A model generated the notes under the pieces. The model was not told the origin of the DNA. It ran no database searches and saw only the letters and a list, made by a program, of their open reading frames with translations. 64,000 nt of DNA from Halichoerus grypus (lineage: Eukaryota; Chordata; Mammalia; Carnivora; Phocidae): positions 102,687,283 through 102,751,282 of the forward strand of contig NC_135723.1 of the NCBI RefSeq assembly GCF_964656455.1, in the 5' to 3' direction. The translations under genes and the position numbers were made by a program. Shown in pieces: positions 1-11,800 of the stretch. Every line of letters starts with the position of its first letter. Positions within the stretch are counted from its first letter, which is position 1.

Positions 1-174
1 TTATCACCATTTCTTCATTACTGTAAACCTGGCTCTTTGCAGATAAATCAATATCCCCGAGGTTAAATGACATATTTTAGTACATTTCATTGGGAATTTT
101 GGGTCCCTGTAATAAAAGCAAGTTGTTAATTTCCCACTTCTCAAGTTCTGTTGGTCCCTTCCTGTCTCATATGC

Positions 175-272
175 TTTCCCTTCCCCTCCCCTCCCCTCCC
201 CTCCCCTCCCCTCCCCTCCCCTCCCATCCCCTCCCTTCCTTTCCCCTCCCCTCCCTGTCTCCTCTCCTCCCC
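175..272. repeat. (CCCCT)n microsatellite
   Basis: About 98 bases of near-perfect cccct units on the plus strand (aggg on the other), with a few interruptions toward the right end. The open frames across it on both strands are low-complexity (Pro/Leu/Ser or Gly/Arg/Glu) and are not genes. Confidence 0.95.
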
Positions 273-863
273 TTCCTACCATTGCTGTTAACTCATTATA
301 ACTTCTACCCAATTTCTCATGTGCATTTTTTTCTTCTCCCTTGTCCGCTTTCCTCTCATCTCCCCTAGAGTCCCTTCTTCATCCCACTGCTTCATCTTTA
401 ATTCAATGAAGTTGAAATTGATGGTGATTTCGCCAATTGCTTAGAGCTTGATTTTCAGATAAAACCAGTGTTGAGCCTGGGCAGAGCCAAGTGCACAGCG
501 TGGTAGTTGAGGAGAAAAGGGAGCTGGTCTTCGTGGTTCAAGAGTGCTTTTGTCCACGTAACTACATCTCTGAGCTTCCTTTTGGCAGAACCAACTATGG
601 GAATAAATTATTCAAGAAAGTTTCAGAGGATTCTTGCTGGCTTCCAACCTCTGAAAGTATAACCAAACATTATGTTTGAGTCATTCATTTGCCTGTGGAA
701 AGACTTCTGGATGAATTGATGTTCAATAGGGCAAAACCACATTAATTTAATTTTTATTTATTTTTAATATCACGTAATACGGAATTATTTCCCAGTTAAA
801 ATGCCTCATGCTTGAATTATTCTTAATATTTAATACTGTCTTGTACACAGAACAGGATATTAC
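273..863. other. Unique sequence, nothing recognised
   Basis: AT-rich single-copy-looking DNA between the pyrimidine microsatellite and the first LTR. A 62-codon frame at 491-679 has no recognisable motif. I see no repeat family, promoter or RNA gene. Confidence 0.5.
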
Positions 864-1260
864 TGACCCACCATAGCAGGCAGAATTTGGGCTCCTATGA
901 CCTCTGATCCCTCATGGATATGTTACGGTACATGGAAAGGGCATTTTGCAGATGCAGTTAAGGTTACTAACCAGTGGACCTTAAGAGAGGGAGGTTATCT
1001 TGGATTATCTGGATGGGCTCCATGTAATCGCATGAACCCTTAAAAGCAAAAGAGGATCCTGCCAACCGAATGAGTTCAGAAGCTCCAGGAAGACCCACGG
1101 TCGGCCAACACTGATTCCACCTTGTCAGACCTGAGCAGAGACTCTAGCTGCGCTGCCTCCGCCTTCTGACCCGTGAAACTATGTAACGATAAATGAGTAT
1201 GCTTTCAGTTCCAGGCCTGTGGCAGTCTGTTATAGCAGCAGCGGAGAACTAATACGTTCA
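864..1260 (+). mobile_element. Solo LTR, ERVL-MaLR (MLT1-class)
   Basis: Roughly 397 bases beginning TG and ending CA (aatacgttca). It follows the remembered MaLR LTR order: ggcagaat start, gcattttgcagatgcagtta, ttatcttggattatctgga, a C-to-T rich centre, gataaatgag near the polyadenylation region, and gagaactaatac at the end. No internal retroviral sequence flanks it, so it is a solo LTR. It is diverged, and no clear 5-bp target duplication is visible. The exact subfamily is not decided. Confidence 0.75.
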
Positions 1261-1499
1261 GCATTCACTGGCAGGTTCATTTGCTTATGGTTGAGGCCAT
1301 TCTCTCTCGTAGCAGGTTAGGTTTATGCTGATCTCACTGCAGATTTTTGCCTCAGCTGCTTCCTGTCCACAGACTGGGTCCTTAGCCAAGATAAATATAT
1401 ATTCTGTGCCTGTGGAGTTGGTTGAAGTTAACTGACATTTTAGAAATACGTGACATGATGCCTCCTTAGAAAAATTTCCTAACCAAGTGAATTGAGTGA

Positions 1500-1970
1500 A
1501 AATGCATGTTCTGATTCAGTGCTGCTCCCCAAGGCCCATCTGGAAACCAGTTGCACTCCCTGGGGAGTAAGCTAAAAGTGCAGAATTCTGTGGAGCGTTC
1601 CGCACTGAGTCCGAATCTCAGTGGACGAGGGTAGAGAATATGCAGTTTTGATGAGGGCTCAGACAATTCTCTGCTACCAACATTTGAAAACTAATGCTGT
1701 ACTCCAGTGGCTTCTGAACAGCTGGTTGAGACCCAGTGGATCGGGAAGTCAGTGTAGTGAGACCATCTTTAAAAAATACAGAAATGAATGGAAAAGAAAA
1801 GATCATGCTAGAATGCCTTGCAAAGTGGTAAGGTTGAGCATGCTTGGTAAGGCTTTGTTTCTGTGTGTGTGTGTGCGTGCGCAAGCACAGAGTCACCCTG
1901 TAAAACAGTTACGTATTTGAGAAACACTGCTGTCATCTGATCCTGTGATTCCCAATCCAGTCTTGGACCC
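1500..1970. mobile_element. Possible MER5-type hAT-Charlie remnants
   Basis: Scattered stretches resemble the non-autonomous hAT element MER5: gttctgattcagt near 1510, actccagtggcttctga near 1700, and tttgagaaacactgctgtca near 1916. The pieces are diverged and not contiguous, so the boundaries are approximate. A short GT run lies at 1863-1880. Confidence 0.3.
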
Positions 1971-4900
1971 TCCAGTTACCTGGGTCCTGTCTACAAATAC
2001 GTAATGTCTACTCCCCCTGCCTGCCTGTTAAGAGGGCTGCCTTGGGAGGAATGTTGCTGGACGTGTGTGGGGATGGGGCTTTGACACGTGCAGTAGAGGC
2101 TCTCGGGGTCCTTTCATTTGGGGACCTGCTAAACATGTCTGTGGAAAACACTTCCTGTGTTCAGTGGAGAAGAAAATTTCTTCGCGAATTTTCCAGACAC
2201 ACACACACACTAACTACAGGAGGTTGTTTGCTGTAGATGGAGAGAAACGGTTGTCTTCCATATGGCATTAAGCTCTCAATTAATGCAGAACAATAATGCT
2301 ACCTACGTAAAGAACCCTTTCCAAATTAGCTTTAACGGTGAGATATGATCAAGGAAGTGTATATGATGAAAGGTTAACGTGAGATGCTACCTTGAGTGTA
2401 GGTTTCAGCGGAAGACAGTAAATAAGCAGCAGTGTCTATGCAGGCTTACAGAAAAGGAAGTAGCAGGAAAGTGCAGTAGGAAGGATGAGACGCAGCTAAG
2501 GAAAGGTTCAGTGGATGAGAGCTGCGGACTGTGGGCAGATAGGCCCGCGGCCCCTTACCAAGGCACCTGCACTCAAGCAAGCGTGGTTCGGATTCATTAG
2601 AACACGTTAGGCTGTGATTTTCCCCAGAAAAAGAACATTTTTGCCAGAATCATCTCTGATACCAATTCTTCTGGTTGGTTTTGAGGTGAAAAGCCCTCCC
2701 TGTACCCAACTTTGCCTGAGGTGCCGGGCAATGGTGGTAATAACCGGGGTACAGTACACATAGTGCTTGGTGTTACTGGTAGGCGATACAGAAAATACCG
2801 TCTTGGCCATTTGGCCGTGAGAAAGTGAGGCTCAGAGAGCACAGTGGACACACCTCACATTAACTGTCAGAATTGAGACAGAAGCACGGAGGCCCTGCCT
2901 CTGGGCCTGGGGCCTCTCCAGGAAACCAAGGTGCCTGTCACCCCGCAGTCCCACCTCTTCTGCAAACCACAGGCCTTCGAAGAGCACTGAGGGGTAAACT
3001 CAATGCGGGCCCGGGGCCTGAGAGTAAATTTTAAGTCTTGACAATACTTAATCCTTGCAGAAGGTGGAATTTGCACATTTCTGTTCCATGAGCTTTGAAG
3101 AACAAAAGGTCATTGCTAATTTGAAGATAAAACCTTTATATAGACAACATCCTGCAATTACTTAGGGAGGTTAGCATCTCCCATTTGATCAGGAAGCTGA
3201 GAAGTCTGTCGAGCAAACTCTGAAAGACCCCAGACCTCACAGATCACCATGCCTCTTTTAAAGTGCTTTCATGCTGACCATCACTATTATTATTATTTTC
3301 CTTTGGCTTATTATCTTCAGTCCCTGACCACAAAGCCAAAAGCCACAGGAAGGCAGAAGAGTACAACAAATGGGCTTTCTCTACCCATCGCTGGCAGACG
3401 TATCCTAGTTTTAATAAGTCATAGACATTTGCAAAAAGGAGCACTCTGGAAAACACTTTAAGTGAAGTCTCTGCTTTCGTGCTCTGCAAAAGAGTGAGTA
3501 GTAAAAGGTATTCTATTGATCACAGAGCTTCAGCTACAGATATCTGTATATTTGAAGAAGTCACCAACTACGGCTTTACCCTGAAATGCACAGTTAATAT
3601 TTATCTAGAATTTTACAATTTAAAAAGATCCCTGCTCATAGATGATCCCTTTCCACTCTGTGACTGCCCCTTTCAGTTTGTCAGGGCTTCCGGATTGGGA
3701 GGAAGAGGTTGGAGAACCTTTGGAAGCAACAAAAGAAGAAATCACCCCAGACCAGGAAGAGAACAGAAGTTGACATGGCCCTTGGGAGCAGGGGTCCCTG
3801 TGCTGCTTCAAAATAAAACCCGAGGCGAGAAGCAAGACCCCAAGGGGAAGGCTGGACGGTGCCCTGGTGGAGGCTGTGTCCCGGTCTTCTTGACCTCCGC
3901 CCCCCTGCCCCAGCCTCACCAGATAGTTCTGTGTGTTCAGCTGGCACAGAAGCTTCTGGACTAACCACACCTAAAGGAACGAGGCAGAAGGAAATAACAT
4001 TCCGTAACCCATGACAGATGATTAGAAGGCCCCTCCCCTGGGCTTTGGCACCTCATAAACCCACAGGACCTTGGAACAGTCCTGGGGGCTCCCCAGTGGT
4101 GGCTGAGATGGAGCTGCCTGCCATCCTGTCAGACAGATCATCAGATGCAAATTCTAGGTGCTCTAAAGAAAATAAGGAAATGGGATATTTTTGCACACCT
4201 GAATTTGTAGGCTACATACAGAACAAAGAGTGGACAAAATGAGGGTGCAAGATGGTAGTGCAGTGTGCTTATGTAAACCTTGAGTGAGTGAGGAGGAGAG
4301 AGTATGTAAGTGGCCCCTGGAGTCAGACTAGGAAGTGTGAGTCTTGAGATGGTTATTTACATTGGAAGCCATCCTATGAACATTGATATTCTGGAGGTAA
4401 ACTCTTGACTACCTAAATTTCAGCCCTTATACATATAAGTGATTGTGATTCACGAATGTTGTCCCTGAAAATCAAATGATAGATTATGTATAATGTTCTA
4501 TAACCCAGAGGAAACTATAAAGCTTTTGTTAATCCTGACTTCCCTACTCCCCGCCACCGGGACGGCACCCTTCATGGTGCCACTTCCTTTCCCCTAAATC
4601 AAAACTTTAGTTTTGCTAACAAGGCTTATTTTAAGTTTTAGTCATGCTAGGAATCACTAACGTGCTCTGGGAAGGTGGTTTGATTTGAGATCACTTTCAT
4701 CTTTTTGAAGTATAAAATCTACAAGCATAGTTGTTAATTTTCTGTGTATCTCCCATGGTATTTTATACAACTTTGTGATCACTTTGAGTGTATTCACCTA
4801 AAACGATTTTAATAAGGCAAAAATTAAGTGAAATTAGTTTCTTTTGTTTATTTAAAATCAGTATGTCAATATGTTATTTTTGATAAAAATTTAAGCTGAA

Positions 4901-5832
4901 AATGACATTCCAAGTCTTGGTTTGCCAATAATGTCATAAAGATTTGGGATCTCACAAGAGGATTCTGATTTAAAACATTGAGAAAACCTTTTTATGTAGA
5001 TACATAAGGAAGTAAAACGTATGTTTACAAATATGGCTTATTAACAAAATACTGGATTTAATGTCAGTTTTTCAAAAACTCTAACAGCTGTCCCTCTCAC
5101 CCCAAATAATGAGGTCCCTGAATATCCTAATGTTTTAGAAGTAGCATGGATGACAAAACTACAAATGACCTGGAAGAGATATGATAAGCATGGCAGAATC
5201 TAATTTTTTAAAAAGCATTGTATAATGAAGTGTCAGAAACCTACATTTTCTTACCCATTTTTTCAGTGATTAAAAGTTTTTCTGATGCAAGGTTCTCAGG
5301 GTCTGTATCTAGGGTGACAAATTCATCATGTCCACCTTTCCAAAATTATATAAATTCAAGTCCACATTAGTTTTATCTGCCATCAATTAAATATTAATCA
5401 GGTTTTCTTGGTCCTCAGCCCACAGGTCTTACTTATAAGACTCTAAAGAGGAAACACTAGGAGCCCTGCCAGTTTGGACCCCTTGGCTTGGAATATGTGT
5501 TCAAAATTCCAATTCCTGTGCTGTGTGTCGCCTAACTTGCAACTTCTCTTAAGTGGCAAGTTGAAGAGACATAAGAGTATCAGCTTGCTCGTCGCCATCT
5601 TGACGTGATCAGTAGGCTACACAGAGATCTGATGCATTTCGAATCCCAAATACGGGAATACCCCCCTTGAAAACTGCTTCTGAAAGACCGAATTCCAGTA
5701 AACCTTTCAGCTCATAAGATTATGACCATGTCTTTGTCTTGGCTTTCCATGCAGATAAAATAGTGTACTATCTTTCAGATGGGAAGGGAATGCCACTGTC
5801 CAGATGGTCGGTGATGTGGCACAATGGGAGAG
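1971..5832. other. Unique sequence without recognised genes
   Basis: A 3.9-kb stretch of mixed composition, GC-richer at 2500-3000 and 3650-3950 and AT-rich at 4350-5400. The longest frame (3479-3964, plus strand, 161 codons) has no recognisable domain and overlaps equally long frames on the other strand. No repeat family is clear. At 5587-5596 the sequence cgccatcttg matches a YY1-like site, which is weak evidence on its own. Confidence 0.45.
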
Positions 5833-5844
5833 GCCCTCTGGTGG
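5833..5844 (-). promoter_or_regulatory. Candidate CTCF core motif
   Basis: The minus strand reads ccaccagagggc, which fits the 12-base CTCF core (CCASYAGRKGGC) at every position, with gag before it and ctctc after. It lies in unique sequence about 350 bases from the nearest L1. One core match does not prove binding. Confidence 0.35.
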
Positions 5845-6178
5845 CTCTCTGCGTGGCCTGCGCTGGTTTCAAGTGAGGCATCACCGTCTGCAGTAGGAAT
5901 GGCCGAGGTAGCACCAGCCTCTCAGCGATAGCCTGAAATAAAGACTGGGAGTCCTCTGCCCTGTCCATTTAGCAGTTGAGGAAGAGCCAAGCTCACCCAA
6001 TCTAGACTTTTCCTTTACACCGATGGCAGAAAAGGTATAGTTTATTTTGTGAATATATTTAGCATATCAGGTGCTATAGTATTGGTTTATAAACACTCAT
6101 GTGGATCCCTTGCATTTCTGTATGGACTTAAATTGTGCGTTTTGCCATTCTAAAGACATTTGTGGTGTTAGGAGTTCA

Positions 6179-6194
6179 TGAACACGTGTCTCTT
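6179..6194. repeat. L1 target-site duplication, left copy
   Basis: tgaacacgtgtctctt. It matches the copy at 7092-7107 at 15 of 16 positions, with one G/A difference at a CpG (g here, a there). Confidence 0.85.
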
Positions 6195-7091
6195 TTTATT
6201 ATTTTTCTTATTATGACATGTGCACTCCTTAATCCCCATCACCTATGTCACTCATCCCCCACCCCATCTCCCCTCTGGTGACCAGCATTGTGTTCTCTAG
6301 AGTTAAGGGTCTGTTTCTTGGTTTGTCTCTTCTGTTTGTTGGTTTGGTTTGTCTCTAAAATTCCACACACGAGTGAAAACATATGGTATTTGTCTTTCTC
6401 TGACTTATTTCACTTAGCATTATACTCTCTAGCTCCATCCATGTTGTTGCAAGTGGCAAGATTTCATTCTTTATGCCTGAGTAATAACCCATTGTATATA
6501 TACCACCACTTCTTCATCCATTCATCTATTGATGGACACTTGGGCTGCTTCCATAATTTGGCTATTGTCAATAATGCTACTATAAATATAGGGGTGCATG
6601 TATCCTTTTGAGTTAGTGTTTTTGTGTTTTTCTGGTAAATACCCAGTAGTGCAATTACTGGATCCTAGGGTAGTTCTATTTTTATTTTTTTCAGGAACCT
6701 TCATACTGTCCTCCACAGGGGCTGCACCAGTTTGCATTCCCACTTGTTGTTTTGTTGTTGATTGTAGCCATTCTGATGGGTGCGAGGTGGTATCTCATTG
6801 TAGTTTTGATTAGCATTTCCCTGATGATGAGTGATGTTGAGCACATCGTTTCATGTATCTGTTGGCCCTCTGGATGTCTTCTTTAGAAAAATGTCTGTTC
6901 ATGTCTTCTGCCATTTTTATTTGGATTATTTGGTTTGTGGGTGTTGAGTTGTATCAGTTCTTTGTATTTTTTGGATACTAATTCTTCATTGGATATGTCA
7001 CTTGCAAATATCTTCTCCCATTCAGTAGGCAGCCTTTTTAGTTTTGTTGATTATTTCCTTCACTGTGCAGAAACTTTTTATTTGGATGTAC
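6195..7091 (-). mobile_element. 5'-truncated LINE-1, minus strand
   Basis: About 897 bases of L1 3' end, read on the minus strand. The element starts inside the C-terminal part of ORF2 at 7091 and runs through the 3'UTR (ctccttaatccccatcacc on the plus strand) to a degenerate tail seen as ttttattatttttcttatt at 6195. It is simply truncated, without inversion. The 16-bp flanking duplication fixes both ends. Frames across it on the plus strand are antisense shadows. Confidence 0.9.
6530..7091 (-). pseudogene. L1 ORF2 C-terminal fragment
   Basis: Minus-strand sequence encoding the C-terminal end of L1 ORF2, downstream of the reverse transcriptase domain. It has several frame breaks. Pieces such as CTTGYLPEKHKNT are readable on the minus strand only in fragments. 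It lacks the endonuclease and catalytic reverse transcriptase regions, so it is dead on arrival. Confidence 0.7.
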
Positions 7092-7107
7092 TGAACACAT
7101 GTCTCTT
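7092..7107. repeat. L1 target-site duplication, right copy
   Basis: tgaacacatgtctctt, the partner of 6179-6194 with one mismatch. Confidence 0.85.
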
Positions 7108-7314
7108 AAGGACCTCTGTGCTCAGCCACATAGCTGTCCATCTGGGCTGTTGAAGTGTGGTCTTGGCTAGGTTCAGGAGCATGAACAAGCGGAACTTCTC
7201 ACTGCAAAAATTGCAAAGTGCCATCACACATCAAAACCTTTCGAAATGCATTTTGGACTAAGTATTGATTGCTTCAGGAGAAGACAAACTAAGGAAATAA
7301 ATTGACAAGTTGTA

Positions 7315-7660
7315 ACAGCCAGGATGGCCTAGATTATACTCCAGTAACAACTCCAAGACCTCTGAGGCTCAGAGAAGAAAGGGTTATTTCTCACTAATGC
7401 CATCTGTCCATCACTGGGCTCCAGGGGGCTTTGGTCTGGACTCCCTCACCCGGTCACCATGTCAGAGGGAGAGATCTTGGAGCATTTGCAATGGTAGGTG
7501 CTGATGAGGAAGTGGAAGTTGCTTCCTTCCAGAACTCATTGACCCAGAACTGTCCTATGGCTCCTTCCAGCCACGAGGGACCAGCAATGACCCTCTAACG
7601 TGGGTCCAGAGGTAGTGAACCAACAATATTTGGCAACCAGCACTACTTCCAAACAGTGGA
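7315..7660. mobile_element. Diverged interspersed repeat, family undecided
   Basis: Segments such as gggttatttctcactaatgcc, gtcagagggagagatcttgg and ccagaactcattgacccagaac resemble an old mammal-wide LTR-like repeat. I cannot name the family safely and the boundaries are approximate. Confidence 0.3.
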
Positions 7661-8774
7661 TAACCATATGATTTTCGTTGGAAAGACAAGTCATTAGCCG
7701 ACTTGTAGAAATGAGGCATCCCTGATGTTCTGTGATTGCAGAGAGGCTCCACACCATGTCTCTCAGTGTGCTCTGAGTCAGCAGATTCCCCTGACGATCA
7801 CCACAGTTGTGCTGGCCCGTGAAGAGAGGACACACAGCCAGCTGCCTAGGGACAAAGCCCAGAGTGAGGGATGTGTAGCCTCACATGCGCTCGCAGCCTG
7901 GCCCCTCAGTGACTGTCACACGCCGGCTCTCTGTGCTCCTCCCTCTCTCCCCAGCTCTTCCTTCATCACGTCTCTTCCCCATGGGCCCTAGAGTGCTTTC
8001 CTTTCACACAAAGATACTGTCTTCCTGGTGGTGGCTCTTTGGGAGCAGGAACGTGGGGATGTCGCTGGCTAAGAGGCTGATGGGCCAGTTACTGAATTCA
8101 CTTTCCAAGCACAGACCTTTAATGCTTGTGTCAGCTTTTTGCCATCTGCCCGCTTGAATCCCTAACCTCGAAGCTCTCCTGGTCCTTACTGCTCTTCTCT
8201 TCCATTCCTTCTTCCTTCCTCGCCCCTTTCGGTTGAGATAAGCTGGTTTTCTCACGCTCTTTGGTTCATTCATTTTACTTCTGCCTGTAAACCACCTTTC
8301 ATTACTTTCATGATACTAAAATATCCTGACAAGAAAATCCCTAAAAGGTCAATATCCATTCACTGCTTCTGTTTGGCCGTCAGTAGATCTCCCGGTGCTA
8401 ACACACTACAGGGACAAGCAGAAGGTGTGCCCGTGAGTGGAGGTAATTATTTACATAAGGCTCCTCTTGTAAATGGTGTCTGTGAATTATCTAAAAGTGC
8501 CCCATCCCCCCTGGTCCACCTCTGTCAAGGTAGAATAATCTCAGAGGAATCGCTCTTCTAGGCTAATGGTGGGAACACGGGAGTGCCGCCCATCAGCCTC
8601 CTCTGTGAGGACTCGCGGGGCTCCCCACACTGAACTGGGCCCTGAGTCAAGCTCTGAGATGGTGGTGGCCCGTCTCCGCCCTTCAAAAGCTCTTGGTCTC
8701 AGTGGTGAGTTGGTCTGTTCATGGGGAGAACAAGAGATAATGAAATCACTATGACCATGGGCTGTAATGTCCCA
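7661..8774. other. Unique sequence, nothing recognised
   Basis: Moderately GC-rich DNA with only short frames (up to 90 codons) that overlap each other on both strands. I see no domain, repeat family or RNA gene. Confidence 0.4.
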
Positions 8775-8885
8775 AGCAGATTGCTGCCTGTCTGGCTCTC
8801 ACTTTTATACCCAGAATCTACCACAGTGCCTGGCATAGAGTTGGGGCTCAAAAAATAGGTTTAGAAAGAATCAGTGAACACCAGG
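8775..8885 (+). mobile_element. LINE L2 3' end
   Basis: The plus strand reads cacagtgcctggcatagagt followed by tggggctcaaaaaatagg, which matches the conserved L2 tail (agtgcctggcacatagtagg, gctcaataaat). It is a short 5'-truncated relic. Confidence 0.7.
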
Positions 8886-11800
8886 ACTGTAACAGGAGTG
8901 AATGTGATAAACTCCAGGTCTGTCCCTCTGCGCATTACTTTTCTCTGGGAGGGCTGTTGAGATATTTCAGGAGGCAGCTGTAAAATTACTCCTCAGTATG
9001 CTGAACACTGCTTCATACTGCTCTGAAATCCCTGTCTACTCTCCTAGCATAAGATTAAGTGCATAATGGCCAAATCTTTCTTCCTCTGAGTAGATGCCAC
9101 CAAACCTAGCAATCAGCATTTACCTTTTATCAGAAATCATGTATAGACTGCCCTGCCCTGCAATATTCCAGACACACACCTGCCCGTGGTCAGAACCCCA
9201 AACAAGAAGCAAGGAAGGACCAGCTCAGGTCAATGGGGACACTCCGTGTTAGGTAGGATAATCATTTTGAGCTGAGACAAATGTTAGCATCTGTCTTTCT
9301 CGGAGCAGAATATGACCTTTGATCTAGCCCGCGTGAATAAGAGGCGTACAGGGTTGCTTGGAAAACACCCCATTTTTCACCAGCGAGGCTGCTTGGGAGG
9401 CATTCCCCAGTCTTCCTTCTGCCCTACGTCGGTCTGCAGGGATCACCCCTGCCCCCTGTGATGCTCAGAGGCTGAGGATGTCCTGTGAAGCAATTGGTTG
9501 CTTTGTGCTGAGTGGCGAACTCTGTGGTTGTTGGAAAGCAGCAGTAAGAGCTAGGGAGTGTCTCAGATTGCAAACAACCCTGGGCAGTGGCGGGCAGCTC
9601 ACCGCCTCCGATCCGCCCGTGGGAGACCCACCGACGTCCTCAACGCTGCCCAGGGTATCCTTCTGACCCGCTGCGGGCAGGGATGAACACTTCCAGGCTG
9701 CCCGGAGTCAACAGATTAAAACAGTTTTGGAGGGTGAGTAAAAGGACACAAATCAACTTACTGGAAAAAAAAAAGTTTAATTTCTTAAAAAAAAAAAAAC
9801 AACAAAAAACCTAACTTGCCGTGGGATGTGTGTGCCATGAGATAGTTGCATTATTTTACAAAACTCCTGGTGGGAGATTTGACTGTGCATTTTCAATGTC
9901 TTGACATAGGTTTAGAATTTCATTTTAACTGATCTGCAGGAGATGCGATGAGCAGCATTGAGTGTTGACTCAGAATACAAGCTTTATAGAAAAGGCAATT
10001 TAGCATTTGAGCCACAGTATGATGGTTAATTATACCTACTGTCACTCAGATATCAACCAGTATCTCCTGATCATAGCCTGTGGGAACAGGGTTGAATGTG
10101 GCAGCTAATAGATGGAATCCCGAAAAATCAGGCCTGTGTGTGTTTTCTTGCAGACTGTGTGATCTATCAGAAGCTCTAGGTGCCAGAAGCAGAAAAGATA
10201 GGAGAATCTCCTGCTTTATGTACTGCACTATGACAGCATTAGAAGGCACTGAGGTGGCTGTAATCACAACCCACTCAGACGTGTGATCCGCATTGTAGAC
10301 TATTCCCATAATCCTTGGTAATGAGAAGATCAGCCCCAAGCCAGCCTAACAGCAGGTGGCTTCTGGATTTTCAACTTTTGGCTCTCTTCACAGAATGATA
10401 AAACATCTTTGGAAATCATTGCTTGTTTCCAGTTCTCAGAGTCTGGATTCAGAGCAACAAGTAAAGAATTCTTTTCTGAAGAATTACATGGGATTCAGGG
10501 AGATGTGTGTTTATGCTGCATGTTAGTATTAAAGTCAAACCCCCGTGTGTGTTTAGGACCTAGAAAGGAACAAATGACCCAGCAACTGATTTTCAGTGAC
10601 TCCTTAAAATATCATGCCGAGCTGGAATAAAACCGTGGGTAAGTTTCCATCTTATGCTAACATGATTTGATTCTTTTTTTTTTTTTTTTTTTTTTTGGTG
10701 TGCTAGAATTAGCACCCTGCTCATTAGAAATCGCTTCATTAGATGAATAAATAGCAGGCACTTGAGGCATTTCTGACTCTAGGTAAACTGCTTTTCTTTC
10801 TCTATGATGCTCTGAGTAATTTAAGAAGGGCCCGGGGTTATAGATGTGCTTTGTCAGTTACTTAGTGAGTCATGAGATCTCTTTATTTGAACTTGTAATG
10901 ATCAGATAATGTGAGTTTGAAAATAATGGGAGTAATTTTGAAATTACTTTGTAAGCCAAGATTTACATTCAACTGAGTCGAACCAAAACACTTTCTTCCC
11001 AAATGAAAGCATATGCGTAGTATATAAATGGGTATTTCATCTGAGTAAACAAGAGCATATTAAAGACACTGAAGTGATGAAACTCTAAGGAGCACCATAT
11101 GCAGCTTGCACAGCCCTGGGCCGGAGGTCTGACAGACTAATCCCAGGTCTGTGTGGGTCCTGGGATTAGTGTCTTGATCCTGGGCAGAATTGCTTACTGC
11201 CCTTCACTTCCCATCTGTAGAGTGAATAGTTCCTCCCAGCTCCGAGATTTCATCTGAGCCCCTGGAAAACAGATCACTCTGTGCTCCAAATTCACCAAAT
11301 AATCTGTCTAGATTGTATCTGAAAAAGTCTGATTAAATTTGTTGACCGTCATCGTTTTTAGTTGTTGGAGGGCTCTCAGAATGTCTTAATGAAATCATCC
11401 TCAGACCTGGCTTCCGGCCTCTGACAAGTTCTTTCTGAGTGACGTCAGATGTAATGGATCAGAGTCATGTGTAGATAGATCATGAACGGAGGATACTTTG
11501 TATTTTCTCTTTCACAGACTAAGCTTCATTTTAGCCCTTAACCTCGCCACTGATCTAAACATTTGTTACATACAACACCCCAAAGCTTCAGATGAACCCA
11601 TCAGTAAGCTGTGTCTGGAAGGGCATCCTCTGAGAGAGGAGGTTTGTTCGGATGTGTTGGGGCACACAGACCCCAAAGTCACAGCACCCAAGGCCCCCGA
11701 GATTTCACTGGCCAACAGCACGGTCCAGATAAGGAAGCACATTCTAAATAATCCAAGGGATTCCTTAATTATTTAGGGGTGAGGAATTTAAATGGGTGAT

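Noticed and set aside
3479..3964. 161-codon plus-strand frame
   Set aside because: No motif is recognised, and long minus-strand frames overlap it. There is no exon structure.
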